A stretch of 17,245 bases of DNA from a bacterium (GTDB lineage Bacteria > Patescibacteriota > Saccharimonadia > Saccharimonadales > UBA4665), in NCBI GenBank assembly GCA_021846795.1, contig JAJZWG010000011.1, positions 1 through 17,245 of the forward strand, read 5' to 3'. Shown piece by piece: positions 6,372-13,415 of this stretch. The notes below the pieces were generated by a model, which was given only the letters and a program-made list of their open reading frames with translations, was not told the DNA's origin and did not search any database. A program made the translations under genes and the position numbers. Position 1 is the stretch's first letter; each line of letters opens with the position of its first letter.

Positions 6372-7229
6372 TTAATTTGAATTAAATTTTAAGATGACTA
6401 ATCTCAGTTGAATATTTTGATTAATATTTTCAATAGCTAAGGCTGAATTTTTTAAAATATTAACCCATTGTTTTTGATCTTTTATATTTAACTGTTGGTT
6501 AAGTTTTAAGATTGACATTTGTTGTAAAATTCTAAAAAAAATTAAACTTAAAATTTTATCTTTAATTAATTGTTGAGTTAATATAATTTTATGTTGATTA
6601 TCTGAAGTTAAATATTTAGTTGCTAAATTTCTGGCTTTCACTTCTAAACTATCATTTGAGTCATTCAATAAACGATTCATTAAACCAATTAATCCATCAG
6701 CCAAATAATATATCCGATCAATATCAACAATATTTACTTGATTGCTAAAATAGTTTTTAATTTTTTCTAGATCAATTCGTTTAACTTCAATATTAATAGT
6801 TCTAGATTTAATAGTTTGAGGAATTAAACTTAAATTATTAACTGTCATAATAATTAATGAATCAATAATGTTTTCTTCAAGAATTTTAAGCATAGCATTT
6901 TTTGCCTCAATCGAATAATTATCTAAATTTTCAACGACAACAATTCGAGATATAACTTGATTAAAATTAGATTTTAATTTTAAAAATTGATTAATTGTCA
7001 GAATACTTTCTATACCGTTAGAATCAAGATTATTTAAAATTAATACCCTAGGATCATTAAATAAATTTTCTGTTTTAATATTTAAAATTTTAATAACTAT
7101 TGCTAAGGCTAAGCTTGTTTTACCGCTACCAGCCGGACCGTATAAAATTAAATTTTGATTTGGTCGTTTTAAATAAACATTTAACTGATTTTTAGTTATG
7201 TCATTTAATAATAATTGATCGAGATTCAT
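6372..7229 (-). CDS. holB: DNA polymerase III delta'-like AAA+ clamp-loader subunit
   Basis: This 285-aa AAA+ protein belongs to the clamp-loader family. It has Walker A GPAGSGKT (31-38), a Walker-B-position strand VVVENLDN (97-104), the family's box IEAKNAMLKILEE (107-119), a sensor I strand IIMTVNN (126-132), and SRT (142-144) in the place of the SRC arginine-finger motif. It lacks the N-terminal zinc finger and long C-terminus of gamma/tau, and the Walker B acids are degenerate (E-N), which fits delta' better than DnaX. The intact Walker A is a difference from E. coli delta'. Its role would be loading the beta clamp at replication forks. The start overlaps the rluD stop (ATGA), so the two are probably coupled. 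Confidence 0.8.
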   Translation of the reverse strand: MNLDQLLLNDITKNQLNVYLKRPNQNLILYGPAGSGKTSLALAIVIKILNIKTENLFNDPRVLILNNLDSNGIESILTINQFLKLKSNFNQVISRIVVVENLDNYSIEAKNAMLKILEENIIDSLIIMTVNNLSLIPQTIKSRTINIEVKRIDLEKIKNYFSNQVNIVDIDRIYYLADGLIGLMNRLLNDSNDSLEVKARNLATKYLTSDNQHKIILTQQLIKDKILSLIFFRILQQMSILKLNQQLNIKDQKQWVNILKNSALAIENINQNIQLRLVILKFNSN

Positions 7230-8089
7230 TCTAAATACTCATTAAACTCAATTGGTAATTTAGTTTTAAAAACTTTTGACACACCATTTAATAAATTAAT
7301 TCGAATTGAATACGCGTGTAACATCATTCTTTGGTTTTGGTTAACTTTTTTATTATATAACGGATCACCAACAATTGGATGTTTAATATAATTTAAATGA
7401 ACTCTTAATTGGTGCGTCCGACCAGTTTTCGGTTTTAATTCGACTAAACTAGTTTTATTAACAATATTCATTTTTTTTACAATTAAGAGTGTTTGACTGG
7501 TTTTACCATTAATATCAACCATGAACTTATTAGGATATTTAATACTTCTCTTAATCTGCAAATCAATTAGAATTTTATTATCATTAAATAAACCATCAAC
7601 AACCGCATAATATGTTTTCTCAACCTGTCTTAATGAAAATTGTTTTTTCAATGATTCAATACTTAATTTATTTAATCCGATAATCATAACTCCAGAAGTT
7701 AATCGATCAAGTCGATGTACGATACCAGCACGTTGATTTTTTAATTTAGGAAATTTTTTATTTAACCAATTTTCTAAAGTAAACTCTTGATCAAATTGAT
7801 CTTTAGCGTGAACCAATAAACCATAAGGTTTATCGATCACTAAAATATTATCATCTTGGTATATAATGTTAATTTTAAAATTATTTTTTTTAGAATTACT
7901 AAATTTTAAAATCTCAATAGAATCATTGTAGTGAAGTTTTAATGACGCTTTAACAACAGTTTGATTATTAATTTTAACATATTTTTTTTTAATTAATTTA
8001 GTAATAAACGATCGAGTATAGTTAAGTTCTTTGGCTAAAAAAATATCTAATCTAACGGGTTCAATTTGATTAAATAGGACTATTTTCAA
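7226..8089 (-). CDS. rluD: RluA/RluD-family 23S rRNA pseudouridine synthase
   Basis: This 287-aa protein has an N-terminal S4 RNA-binding domain (about 10-60, beginning PVRLDIFLAKEL) and a C-terminal pseudouridine synthase domain. The catalytic motif is GIVHRLDRLTSG (122-133) with D128 as the nucleophilic aspartate. GRTHQLRVHL and a GDPLY box follow near the C-terminus, as in RluD/RluA. It isomerises uridines in rRNA; the exact site cannot be read from sequence. The start is TTG at 8089, overlapping the TGA of trpS; the S4 domain begins at once and no Met occurs until after the catalytic motif, so TTG is the best start. It is middle of the coupled trpS-rluD-holB block. Confidence 0.88.
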   Translation of the reverse strand: MKIVLFNQIEPVRLDIFLAKELNYTRSFITKLIKKKYVKINNQTVVKASLKLHYNDSIEILKFSNSKKNNFKINIIYQDDNILVIDKPYGLLVHAKDQFDQEFTLENWLNKKFPKLKNQRAGIVHRLDRLTSGVMIIGLNKLSIESLKKQFSLRQVEKTYYAVVDGLFNDNKILIDLQIKRSIKYPNKFMVDINGKTSQTLLIVKKMNIVNKTSLVELKPKTGRTHQLRVHLNYIKHPIVGDPLYNKKVNQNQRMMLHAYSIRINLLNGVSKVFKTKLPIEFNEYLE

Positions 8090-9126
8090 GGCCTCAAACC
8101 TATTATTTGCTGAATTTTATATAAATTTTGTGTAGCAACATCCCTTAATAAGTATTCACTTGATTCAATTTTTCTCATCAAATCAGATTCGTCAATATTA
8201 TTTAAAGTTTTTTGATAATTTTCTAAAAATATTCGAACTTCATCAGCTACAGCCGTTTTAAACTCATTATAATTTTTTTTGCCTTTCCAGATTGTAATTA
8301 CTTTTTCAATTGGTTCATCAATTAAATTTGCTAAAATATTTATTAAATTTGTAATTCCAGGTTGATTAACAGGATTATAATCAATGATTCCTAACGAATC
8401 AGTAGTTGCAGTCATAATTTTTTTATAAGCGTCTTCAGGTTTATCACTTAATAAAATAATTCCATTGGGATCATTTTTAAAATTAGATTTTGACATTTTT
8501 TTATCTGGATTTTTTAAACTTTTTATTCTTAAACCAGTTTGATGACCAACAAATTTAATTTGATCCTGCCATTCATAAGGAACTTTAAATAAATCAGCAT
8601 TAAAACGATTATTAATTCTCATAGCTAAATCACGTGTAAATTCTAAGTGTTGTCTTTGATCATCACCAACCGGAACATACGTGGCTCCATATAATAAAAT
8701 ATCTGCAGCCATTAAAATAGGATAAGTAAATAAACCAACAGATATTGTTTCTTTTTCTTTTCCCTGACTTTTTTCTTTAAATTGTATCATCCGACTCATT
8801 TCACCAAAACTGCTGAAATTACAAAAAATTACCGCAAGCTCACTTAATGCTGGAATATAACTTTGGCGATAAATAAAAATATTATCGTAATTAATATCAA
8901 TACCAGCTGCAATATAATATTTTAAGTTTTGGATTGTATTTAGGTACAAATCTTGATGATTAACAGGAGTTGTAAAACTGAGAATATCTGGAATAAATAA
9001 ATTATATTGATACTTATCAATATAATTATTTTGCAATTTTACTACCGGCAATATCGATCCGATATAATTCCCAAGAGTTGGTGTTTCGTTTGATCTTATA
9101 CCATTTAAAATTATTTCTCGGCTCAT
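8086..9126 (-). CDS. trpS: tryptophanyl-tRNA synthetase
   Basis: This class I aminoacyl-tRNA synthetase charges tRNA-Trp. From the ATG at 9126 it has 346 aa. The HIGH-equivalent is PTLGNYIG (16-23), with T-L-G-N like the T-I-G-N of Bacillus-type TrpRS. A GDDQRQHLE run (154-162), an AADIL box (140-144) and the KMSKS loop (210-214) are all present, so it should be active. A GTG in frame just upstream (9129) would add one residue, but the -10 box places the transcript start at about 9126, so the ATG is preferred. It is the first gene of a coupled block, 86 bp after rpsI, and has its own promoter. Confidence 0.93.
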   Translation of the reverse strand: MSREIILNGIRSNETPTLGNYIGSILPVVKLQNNYIDKYQYNLFIPDILSFTTPVNHQDLYLNTIQNLKYYIAAGIDINYDNIFIYRQSYIPALSELAVIFCNFSSFGEMSRMIQFKEKSQGKEKETISVGLFTYPILMAADILLYGATYVPVGDDQRQHLEFTRDLAMRINNRFNADLFKVPYEWQDQIKFVGHQTGLRIKSLKNPDKKMSKSNFKNDPNGIILLSDKPEDAYKKIMTATTDSLGIIDYNPVNQPGITNLINILANLIDEPIEKVITIWKGKKNYNEFKTAVADEVRIFLENYQKTLNNIDESDLMRKIESSEYLLRDVATQNLYKIQQIIGLRP

Positions 9127-9132
9127 CACAAT

Positions 9133-9141
9133 ATTATACCA
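9133..9141 (-). promoter_or_regulatory. extended -10 of trpS, leaderless spacing
   Basis: Minus strand TGG-TATAAT is a perfect extended -10 in the 86-bp gap after rpsI. Six nt (ATTGTG) separate it from the ATG at 9126. The expected start falls on the AUG, giving a leaderless mRNA. No convincing -35 is visible at 16-18 bp, in keeping with an extended -10 promoter. No terminator hairpin is seen for the upstream ribosomal operon. Confidence 0.6.
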
Positions 9142-9215
9142 AATCAGTTAATATAATACGTTAAATATATAATTTTATTATTAGCCAACTATCAAATAAT
9201 AATAAATTAATCTAT

Positions 9216-9611
9216 TTATCGCTTAGCAAACTGTCGTTTTTTACGAGCTCCCTTAAGACCAAATTTTTTTCTTTCCTTATCTCGTGAATCTCGACTTAAC
9301 AAATCAGCTCTTTTTAAAGTATTTTTAAAATCTGTATTTAAACTAACTAATGATTTAGCAATAGCCAATTGACTAGCTTCAATTTGACCGTTTTTACCAC
9401 CACCTTTCACTAAAATCGATACATCATATTTATTTAAAATGTCTAAAACAATAAAAGGTTGTAATATTTTATTAATTAAAGGTTTTGAATTAGTTACATA
9501 TTGGTCGTAATCTTGACCATTGATAATAATTTTTCCACTACCCTTAATTAATCTAGCTCGAGCAGTAGCTGATTTTCTTCGTCCTAAAGCATAGAAATAT
9601 TGATTTTTCAT
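9216..9611 (-). CDS. rpsI: 30S ribosomal protein uS9
   Basis: This 131-aa protein is a full-length uS9. The N-terminal YALGRRKSATARARL (7-21) and the very basic C-terminal tail ending KKRQFAKR are diagnostic; the final basic residues reach the P-site tRNA anticodon loop in known ribosomes. The ATG has a clear AAAGGA Shine-Dalgarno 9 nt upstream, inside the end of rplM, with which it overlaps by 1 base. It closes the ribosomal run. Confidence 0.95.
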   Translation of the reverse strand: MKNQYFYALGRRKSATARARLIKGSGKIIINGQDYDQYVTNSKPLINKILQPFIVLDILNKYDVSILVKGGGKNGQIEASQLAIAKSLVSLNTDFKNTLKRADLLSRDSRDKERKKFGLKGARKKRQFAKR

Positions 9612-10054
9612 TAATTAATTCCTTTCAAAGAAATAATTTCAGGATTTTGAGCTTGATGAACATGATTAGAATCTTTAAAAACTTTTAATCTCATTAAGCG
9701 ACCATCTCTTAATTTATTAACTGGAATCATACCTCGGATAGCATGAACAATAATCTTAGTTGAATCTTTATTAAGTTGTTGTTCTAAAGTAATTTCTTTT
9801 AAATTACCCGGATACCCACTATGTCGATAATACTTTTTATCATTTAATTTTTTGCCAGTTACTTTTAGTTGATCAGAATTAATAACAATCAAATAATCAC
9901 CACAATCAATATGTTGAGTATAAATTGATTTATTTTTCCCAGTTAATATATTGGCTGCAATAGTTGATAATCGACCCAAACTAACCTCAGAAGCATCAAT
10001 TAAATACCATTTTCTAATTATATCTTGTGGTTTGGCACTATAAGTCTTATTCAT
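9611..10054 (-). CDS. rplM: 50S ribosomal protein uL13
   Basis: This 147-aa protein is a normal-length uL13, an early-assembly large-subunit protein. Visible motifs are the WYLIDASEVSLGRLSTIAA start (residues 16-34), HIDCGDYLIVINS (48-60) and the KKYYRHSGYPGN block (73-84), followed by IRGMIPVNKLRDGRLMRLKVF. It forms the usual pair with rpsI. Its ATG follows the bL17 stop as TAATG, with AAAAGGA upstream, so it is translated as part of the same transcript. Confidence 0.95.
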   Translation of the reverse strand: MNKTYSAKPQDIIRKWYLIDASEVSLGRLSTIAANILTGKNKSIYTQHIDCGDYLIVINSDQLKVTGKKLNDKKYYRHSGYPGNLKEITLEQQLNKDSTKIIVHAIRGMIPVNKLRDGRLMRLKVFKDSNHVHQAQNPEIISLKGIN

Positions 10055-10524
10055 TACATTTTATCCTTTTTGGTTTTAATGGATTTAGAAACTTTTTTAA
10101 CCGACTCTGTTTTAATGGATTCTTTAACGACCGGAGTTTGATCAATTTCATTATTTTCTAATTTAATATCATCAACAAATGAAATTCTGGCCATTGGTGC
10201 ATTATCACCAAGGCGATTTTTAGTTTTCTTAATTCTTAAATAACCACTTGTTCGACTTTGTAATTGAGGTACGATTTGATCCATTAATTTATGAGCACTT
10301 TCTAATGTTTGCAACTTAGAAATTACCAACCTTCGGCTATGTAAATCTTGTTTTTTAGCTCTAGTAATTAATTTTTCAACATAAGGTCGAATTTCCTTGG
10401 CTTTGTATAGTGAAGTTTCAATTGAACCATATTTAACTAATGAATCAGCTAAACCCTTAATCAAAGCTTGACGTTGATCGGTTTTTCGATGGAATTTTCT
10501 ACCCTGATATCCGTGACGATGCAT
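10054..10524 (-). CDS. rplQ: 50S ribosomal protein bL17 with C-terminal extension
   Basis: The core (residues 1-115) is a standard bL17: MHRHGYQGRKFHRKTDQR at the N-terminus and the SGYLRIKKTKNRLGDNAPMARI block (93-114). The protein has 156 aa, about 30-40 more than most bacterial bL17 (around 120-127). The extra tail is Ser/Lys-rich, low-complexity (SIKTESVKKVSKSIKTKKDK) and probably disordered. The gene sits immediately after rpoA, its classical place, with a GGAG ribosome-binding site. Confidence 0.95.
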   Translation of the reverse strand: MHRHGYQGRKFHRKTDQRQALIKGLADSLVKYGSIETSLYKAKEIRPYVEKLITRAKKQDLHSRRLVISKLQTLESAHKLMDQIVPQLQSRTSGYLRIKKTKNRLGDNAPMARISFVDDIKLENNEIDQTPVVKESIKTESVKKVSKSIKTKKDKM

Positions 10525-10526
10525 TC

Positions 10527-11483
10527 TTATAACTCCAATTCGGATAATTTATCTTTTACTTCATCTAATGCACGACTACCAAATCCTTTAAGATCTTTTA
10601 ATTCAGCATCATTCAAACTAAACAAATCTTTAATTGTATGAATTTCATTATTAATTAAAGCATTAGTAGTCCGGGCAGATAAATTTAAATCCTCAATCGA
10701 CGTATTTAAAACGCCATCTTCTTCATCATCCTGAATACTCTCATCATTATTGAAACTATCATTTGATTGATTAATATCAATTGACTTTGATTCAACTCTA
10801 GTTTTACCGGCTAAAGCTGTATATTGATTAATTAAAATAGCTGAAGCTTCTTCGAATGCATCACGAGGACTAATAGTACCGTCCGTATCAATCGTAATAA
10901 TTAATTTATCGAGATCAGTTGCTTCACCAACTCTTGTATTTTCAACTTTATATCTAACTCTTAAGACGGGACTAAAAACAGCATCCAACGCAACGGTATC
11001 ACTGGGTTTTTTTTCTGCACTTTCTTCAATAGTTCTATAACCACGACCAATTTCAACATTTAAATCAATAACAAGTTCGGTATTATCATTATCAATCGTA
11101 GCTATAAAATGATCTGGATTAACAACTTCAACATCAGCATTAGCTTCAATTTGACGACATGTTACATCACCCTTACCCTTTTTGATTAATCTTAAAGATT
11201 GTTTTTCTTCACCATATACTCTTAATCTGATACCCTTAATGTTCTGCATAATATCAATAACATCTTCAACTACACCAGGTATATCAGTAAATTCATGACT
11301 AATACCTTGAATTTTAAATGAGGTAACAGCCGCACCAGAAATACTTGATATTAAAACACGTCTTAATGAATTTCCTAAGGTATTACCATACCCACTATGC
11401 AAAGGCTCTATAATAAAAGTTGCACTAGTTTCGTTGTGTTCTTTTATATCTACTATATTGGCGGTATAAATATTATTTGACAT
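10527..11483 (-). CDS. rpoA: RNA polymerase alpha subunit
   Basis: This is the alpha subunit, which dimerises to nucleate core RNA polymerase and contacts promoter UP elements. The N-terminal domain is marked by FIIEPLHSGYGNTLGNSLRRVL (about 23-44). An acidic linker (NNDESIQDDEEDG region) joins it to the C-terminal HhH domain, which keeps the DNA-contacting arginine (LSARTTN, R271, equivalent to E. coli R265). I start at the ATG at 11483 (318 aa), which has a strong AGGAAGGA Shine-Dalgarno; an in-frame TTG at 11516 would overlap rpsD and lacks support. It is flanked by rpsD and rplQ as in most bacteria. Confidence 0.95.
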   Translation of the reverse strand: MSNNIYTANIVDIKEHNETSATFIIEPLHSGYGNTLGNSLRRVLISSISGAAVTSFKIQGISHEFTDIPGVVEDVIDIMQNIKGIRLRVYGEEKQSLRLIKKGKGDVTCRQIEANADVEVVNPDHFIATIDNDNTELVIDLNVEIGRGYRTIEESAEKKPSDTVALDAVFSPVLRVRYKVENTRVGEATDLDKLIITIDTDGTISPRDAFEEASAILINQYTALAGKTRVESKSIDINQSNDSFNNDESIQDDEEDGVLNTSIEDLNLSARTTNALINNEIHTIKDLFSLNDAELKDLKGFGSRALDEVKDKLSELEL

Positions 11484-11496
11484 ACTTTCCTTCCTA

Positions 11497-12117
11497 TTAT
11501 CTTGAGTAATATTCAACTATTAATTGTTCATTGATATCAGCTTCAGCATCGTCTCTTAATGGCAATGATGAAACTTCAATTTCAAATTTTTTTCGGTTAA
11601 TCTTTAACCAATCAGGAATTTCAGATGGGGCTGGAGATAAATCATCTAAATGAAGAAAATAACTAGCTTTTTTTGATTTTTCACGAAGTACTAATTTATC
11701 ACCAATTTTTAATCTAATTGAAGGAATATCTACTCGTCTACCATTTAGTAAAAAATGACCATGACTAACCAATTGACGGGCCGCCTTACGACTGCTAGCA
11801 AAACCAGCTCTATAGATTGAATTATCTAATCTTCGTTCCAATAATTCCAATAATGTCACACCTGAATTAGCTCGACTTTTAGAAGCTTCTTTCATTAAAT
11901 TAGAAAATTGCTTTTCTAATAACCCATAAATTCGCTTTACTTTTTGTTTTTCGCGAAGTTGAATAGAATATTGACTTCCTTTACCGGTATGAATTCTACC
12001 ATTTGAATTATAACCAGGCAAAACACTGTGTTTAACTAAACCTTTATGAGCTTTAGGATGAATCGCATAACCTTCTCGACGACTCATTTTGACAACTGAT
12101 TGAAGATTTCGTGCCAT
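11497..12117 (-). CDS. rpsD: 30S ribosomal protein uS4 (zinc-free form)
   Basis: This 206-aa protein has MARNLQSVVKMSRREG at the N-terminus, QLREKQKVKRIYG (53-65) and the S4 RNA-binding domain ERRLDNSIYRAGFASSRKAARQ (93-114). It is a primary 16S rRNA-binding assembly protein. No cysteines are present where zinc-binding uS4 has its four, so it is the C-minus type. It sits between rpsK and rpoA, with a 1-base gap after rpsK. In other bacteria S4 represses the alpha operon; no target pseudoknot was looked for successfully here. Confidence 0.95.
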   Translation of the reverse strand: MARNLQSVVKMSRREGYAIHPKAHKGLVKHSVLPGYNSNGRIHTGKGSQYSIQLREKQKVKRIYGLLEKQFSNLMKEASKSRANSGVTLLELLERRLDNSIYRAGFASSRKAARQLVSHGHFLLNGRRVDIPSIRLKIGDKLVLREKSKKASYFLHLDDLSPAPSEIPDWLKINRKKFEIEVSSLPLRDDAEADINEQLIVEYYSR

Positions 12118-12118
12118 T

Positions 12119-12505
12119 CTAAACTCTCCTTGCTTTCTTTGGTCTTACACCACCATGAGGTATACCAGTTACGTCAGTAATTGACTCGACAAAAATATCT
12201 AAATTTGCTAATGCTCTAACGGCTGAGTCTCTACCTAATCCAATACCTTTAATAAATACTGTAGCTTTAGTTAATCCAAAAGTTTGTTTAGCTGTAGTAG
12301 CAGCTTTTTCAGCCGCAACTTGAGCAGCATAGGCTGTGCCTTTTTTTGAACCTCTAAAACCACAAGCACCAGCACTACAAGATGAAATAACATTACCATT
12401 TTGATCTGAAATACTAACAATAGTGTTATTAAACGATGCCATCACATGAACTTCGCCAGTCGGTACAGATTTTTTAATTTTTTTCTTCTTAACAGTATTA
12501 ACCAT
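12119..12505 (-). CDS. rpsK: 30S ribosomal protein uS11
   Basis: From the ATG at 12505 it has 128 aa, the usual length. uS11 lies in the platform of the small subunit next to the E site. The core carries ASFNNTIVSISD, GFRGSKKGTAYAAQVA, GLGRDSAVRAL and the C-terminal GIPHGGVRPKKARRV. The start has AAAAGGA upstream; a longer frame from a TTG at 12562 would overlap the rpsM coding end by 38 bp and is unlikely. It is part of the bL36-uS13-uS11-uS4-rpoA-bL17 alpha operon. Confidence 0.95.
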   Translation of the reverse strand: MVNTVKKKKIKKSVPTGEVHVMASFNNTIVSISDQNGNVISSCSAGACGFRGSKKGTAYAAQVAAEKAATTAKQTFGLTKATVFIKGIGLGRDSAVRALANLDIFVESITDVTGIPHGGVRPKKARRV

Positions 12506-12524
12506 ATAAATAATCCTTTTAAAA

Positions 12525-12911
12525 TTAAGTCTTTGATGCAACCTTTTTAGCTGTACCACCAACTGTCACTCGTCGACCTCGTCTTGTTCGAGCATTAGTT
12601 TTAGTTCGTTGTCCTCTAGTGGGCAAATTAGCAGAATGTCTTAAACCTCGATAACTTTTAATATCTTTTAATCGTTTAATATTACCACTGACAATACGCT
12701 GCAGTTCACCCTCAACAACATAATCTTTATTAATAATATCTTGTATTTTAGTAATTTCGTTTTCTGTTAAATCTTTAGTTCTAACAGTTGGATCAATTAT
12801 TGCTTTTTTTAAAATTTCACGAGATATTTTAAGACCAATACCATAAACATAAGTTAAGGAAATTTGAATTTGTTTTTCATTAGGGATAGTAACACCAGAA
12901 ATTCTAGCCAT
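12525..12911 (-). CDS. rpsM: 30S ribosomal protein uS13
   Basis: This 128-aa protein is a complete uS13: MARISGVTIPNEKQIQISL start, YGIGLKIS (23-30), and the conserved basic block SYRGLRHSANLPTRGQRTKT. The basic C-terminus lies near P-site tRNA in known structures. It starts 2 nt after the bL36 stop, with AAGG inside the bL36 end as ribosome-binding site. Confidence 0.95.
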   Translation of the reverse strand: MARISGVTIPNEKQIQISLTYVYGIGLKISREILKKAIIDPTVRTKDLTENEITKIQDIINKDYVVEGELQRIVSGNIKRLKDIKSYRGLRHSANLPTRGQRTKTNARTRRGRRVTVGGTAKKVASKT

Positions 12912-12913
12912 GA

Positions 12914-13030
12914 TTAACCTTGCCTCTGTTTATGTTTAGGTTTTAATTTATTGATAACATATAGACGACCTTTGCGTCTAACAATCTTATCGTCTGGGCT
13001 AATCTTTTTTACACTTGCACGCACCTTCAT
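12914..13030 (-). CDS. rpmJ: 50S ribosomal protein bL36 (zinc-free form)
   Basis: This is a 38-codon gene (plus stop) between infA and rpsM. It reads MKVRASVKKISPDDKIVRRK and then GRLYVINKLKPKHKQRQG. The start MKVRASVKK and the end PKHKQRQG are diagnostic of bL36. All three zinc-ribbon cysteines are replaced (the usual CxxC is S-P-D-D, and the later Cys is N), so it cannot form the normal Cys3His zinc site. It is the C-minus type, comparable to the alternative L36 that E. coli uses in zinc shortage. The 46-bp upstream gap holds a possible promoter. Confidence 0.95.
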   Translation of the reverse strand: MKVRASVKKISPDDKIVRRKGRLYVINKLKPKHKQRQG

Positions 13031-13037
13031 GCGGATC

Positions 13038-13065
13038 ACTATACCTTTCTTAGCAATAATGACAC
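13038..13065 (-). promoter_or_regulatory. candidate promoter before rpmJ, leaderless spacing
   Basis: On the minus strand GTGTCA (13065-13060, 4/6 to TTGACA), a 16-bp spacer and TATAGT (5/6 to TATAAT) lie in the gap after infA. The -10 ends 7 nt before the rpmJ ATG. An AAAGG overlaps the spacer end but is 13 nt from the ATG, far for a Shine-Dalgarno. It could be an internal promoter for the alpha operon. Confidence 0.35.
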
Positions 13066-13076
13066 ACTGCTCTTAT

Positions 13077-13298
13077 TTAAGTTTTACGATAAGTTATACG
13101 TCCTTTAGATAAATCATAAGGAGTTAACTCGACTGTCACGTTATCACCTGGTACTATCTTTATAAAATGCTTTCTCATTTTACCAGCTACGTGAGCAATT
13201 ATTACATGACCGTTTTCTAATTCTACTTTAAATTGAGTACCAGGTAAAGTTTCAATAACCGTACCAGATAATTCAATCAATTCCTTATTAACTGCCAT
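13077..13298 (-). CDS. infA: translation initiation factor IF-1
   Basis: This 73-aa OB-fold protein matches IF-1 in length and sequence: IELSGTVIETLPGTQFKVELENGHVIIAHVAGKMRKH (as blocks 8-23 and 24-44) and the C-terminal PYDLSKGRITYRKT. IF-1 binds the A site of the 30S subunit during initiation. adk and map, which usually lie between secY and infA, are absent here; a 117-bp non-coding stretch takes their place and holds a strong promoter, so infA begins a new transcript. Confidence 0.95.
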   Translation of the reverse strand: MAVNKELIELSGTVIETLPGTQFKVELENGHVIIAHVAGKMRKHFIKIVPGDNVTVELTPYDLSKGRITYRKT

Positions 13299-13312
13299 AA
13301 ATATAATAGTTA

Positions 13313-13340
13313 ATTATAGCATTAATAAATATAATGTAAA
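13313..13340 (-). promoter_or_regulatory. infA promoter
   Basis: On the minus strand TTTACA (13340-13335), a 16-bp spacer ending in TGC, and TATAAT (13318-13313) make the best promoter of the window: 5/6 -35, perfect -10, and extended TGn. The -10 ends 14 nt before the infA ATG, giving a leader of about 7-8 nt without Shine-Dalgarno. The remaining 13341-13415 is AT-rich with nothing else recognised. Confidence 0.7.
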
Positions 13341-13415
13341 GAAAAATTCTTCAAAAACTATTTATTATTTTTATTTTAGTCTCATTAATTAAAAAATTCA
13401 ACTATTAAACAATAT

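Noticed and set aside
11484..11516. Longer rpoA start (TTG at 11516)
   Set aside because: It would overlap rpsD, and the ATG at 11483 has a strong AGGAAGGA site and fits the family N-terminus.
12506..12562. Longer rpsK start (TTG at 12562)
   Set aside because: It would overlap the rpsM end by 38 bp; the ATG at 12505 has AAAAGGA and gives the normal uS11 length.
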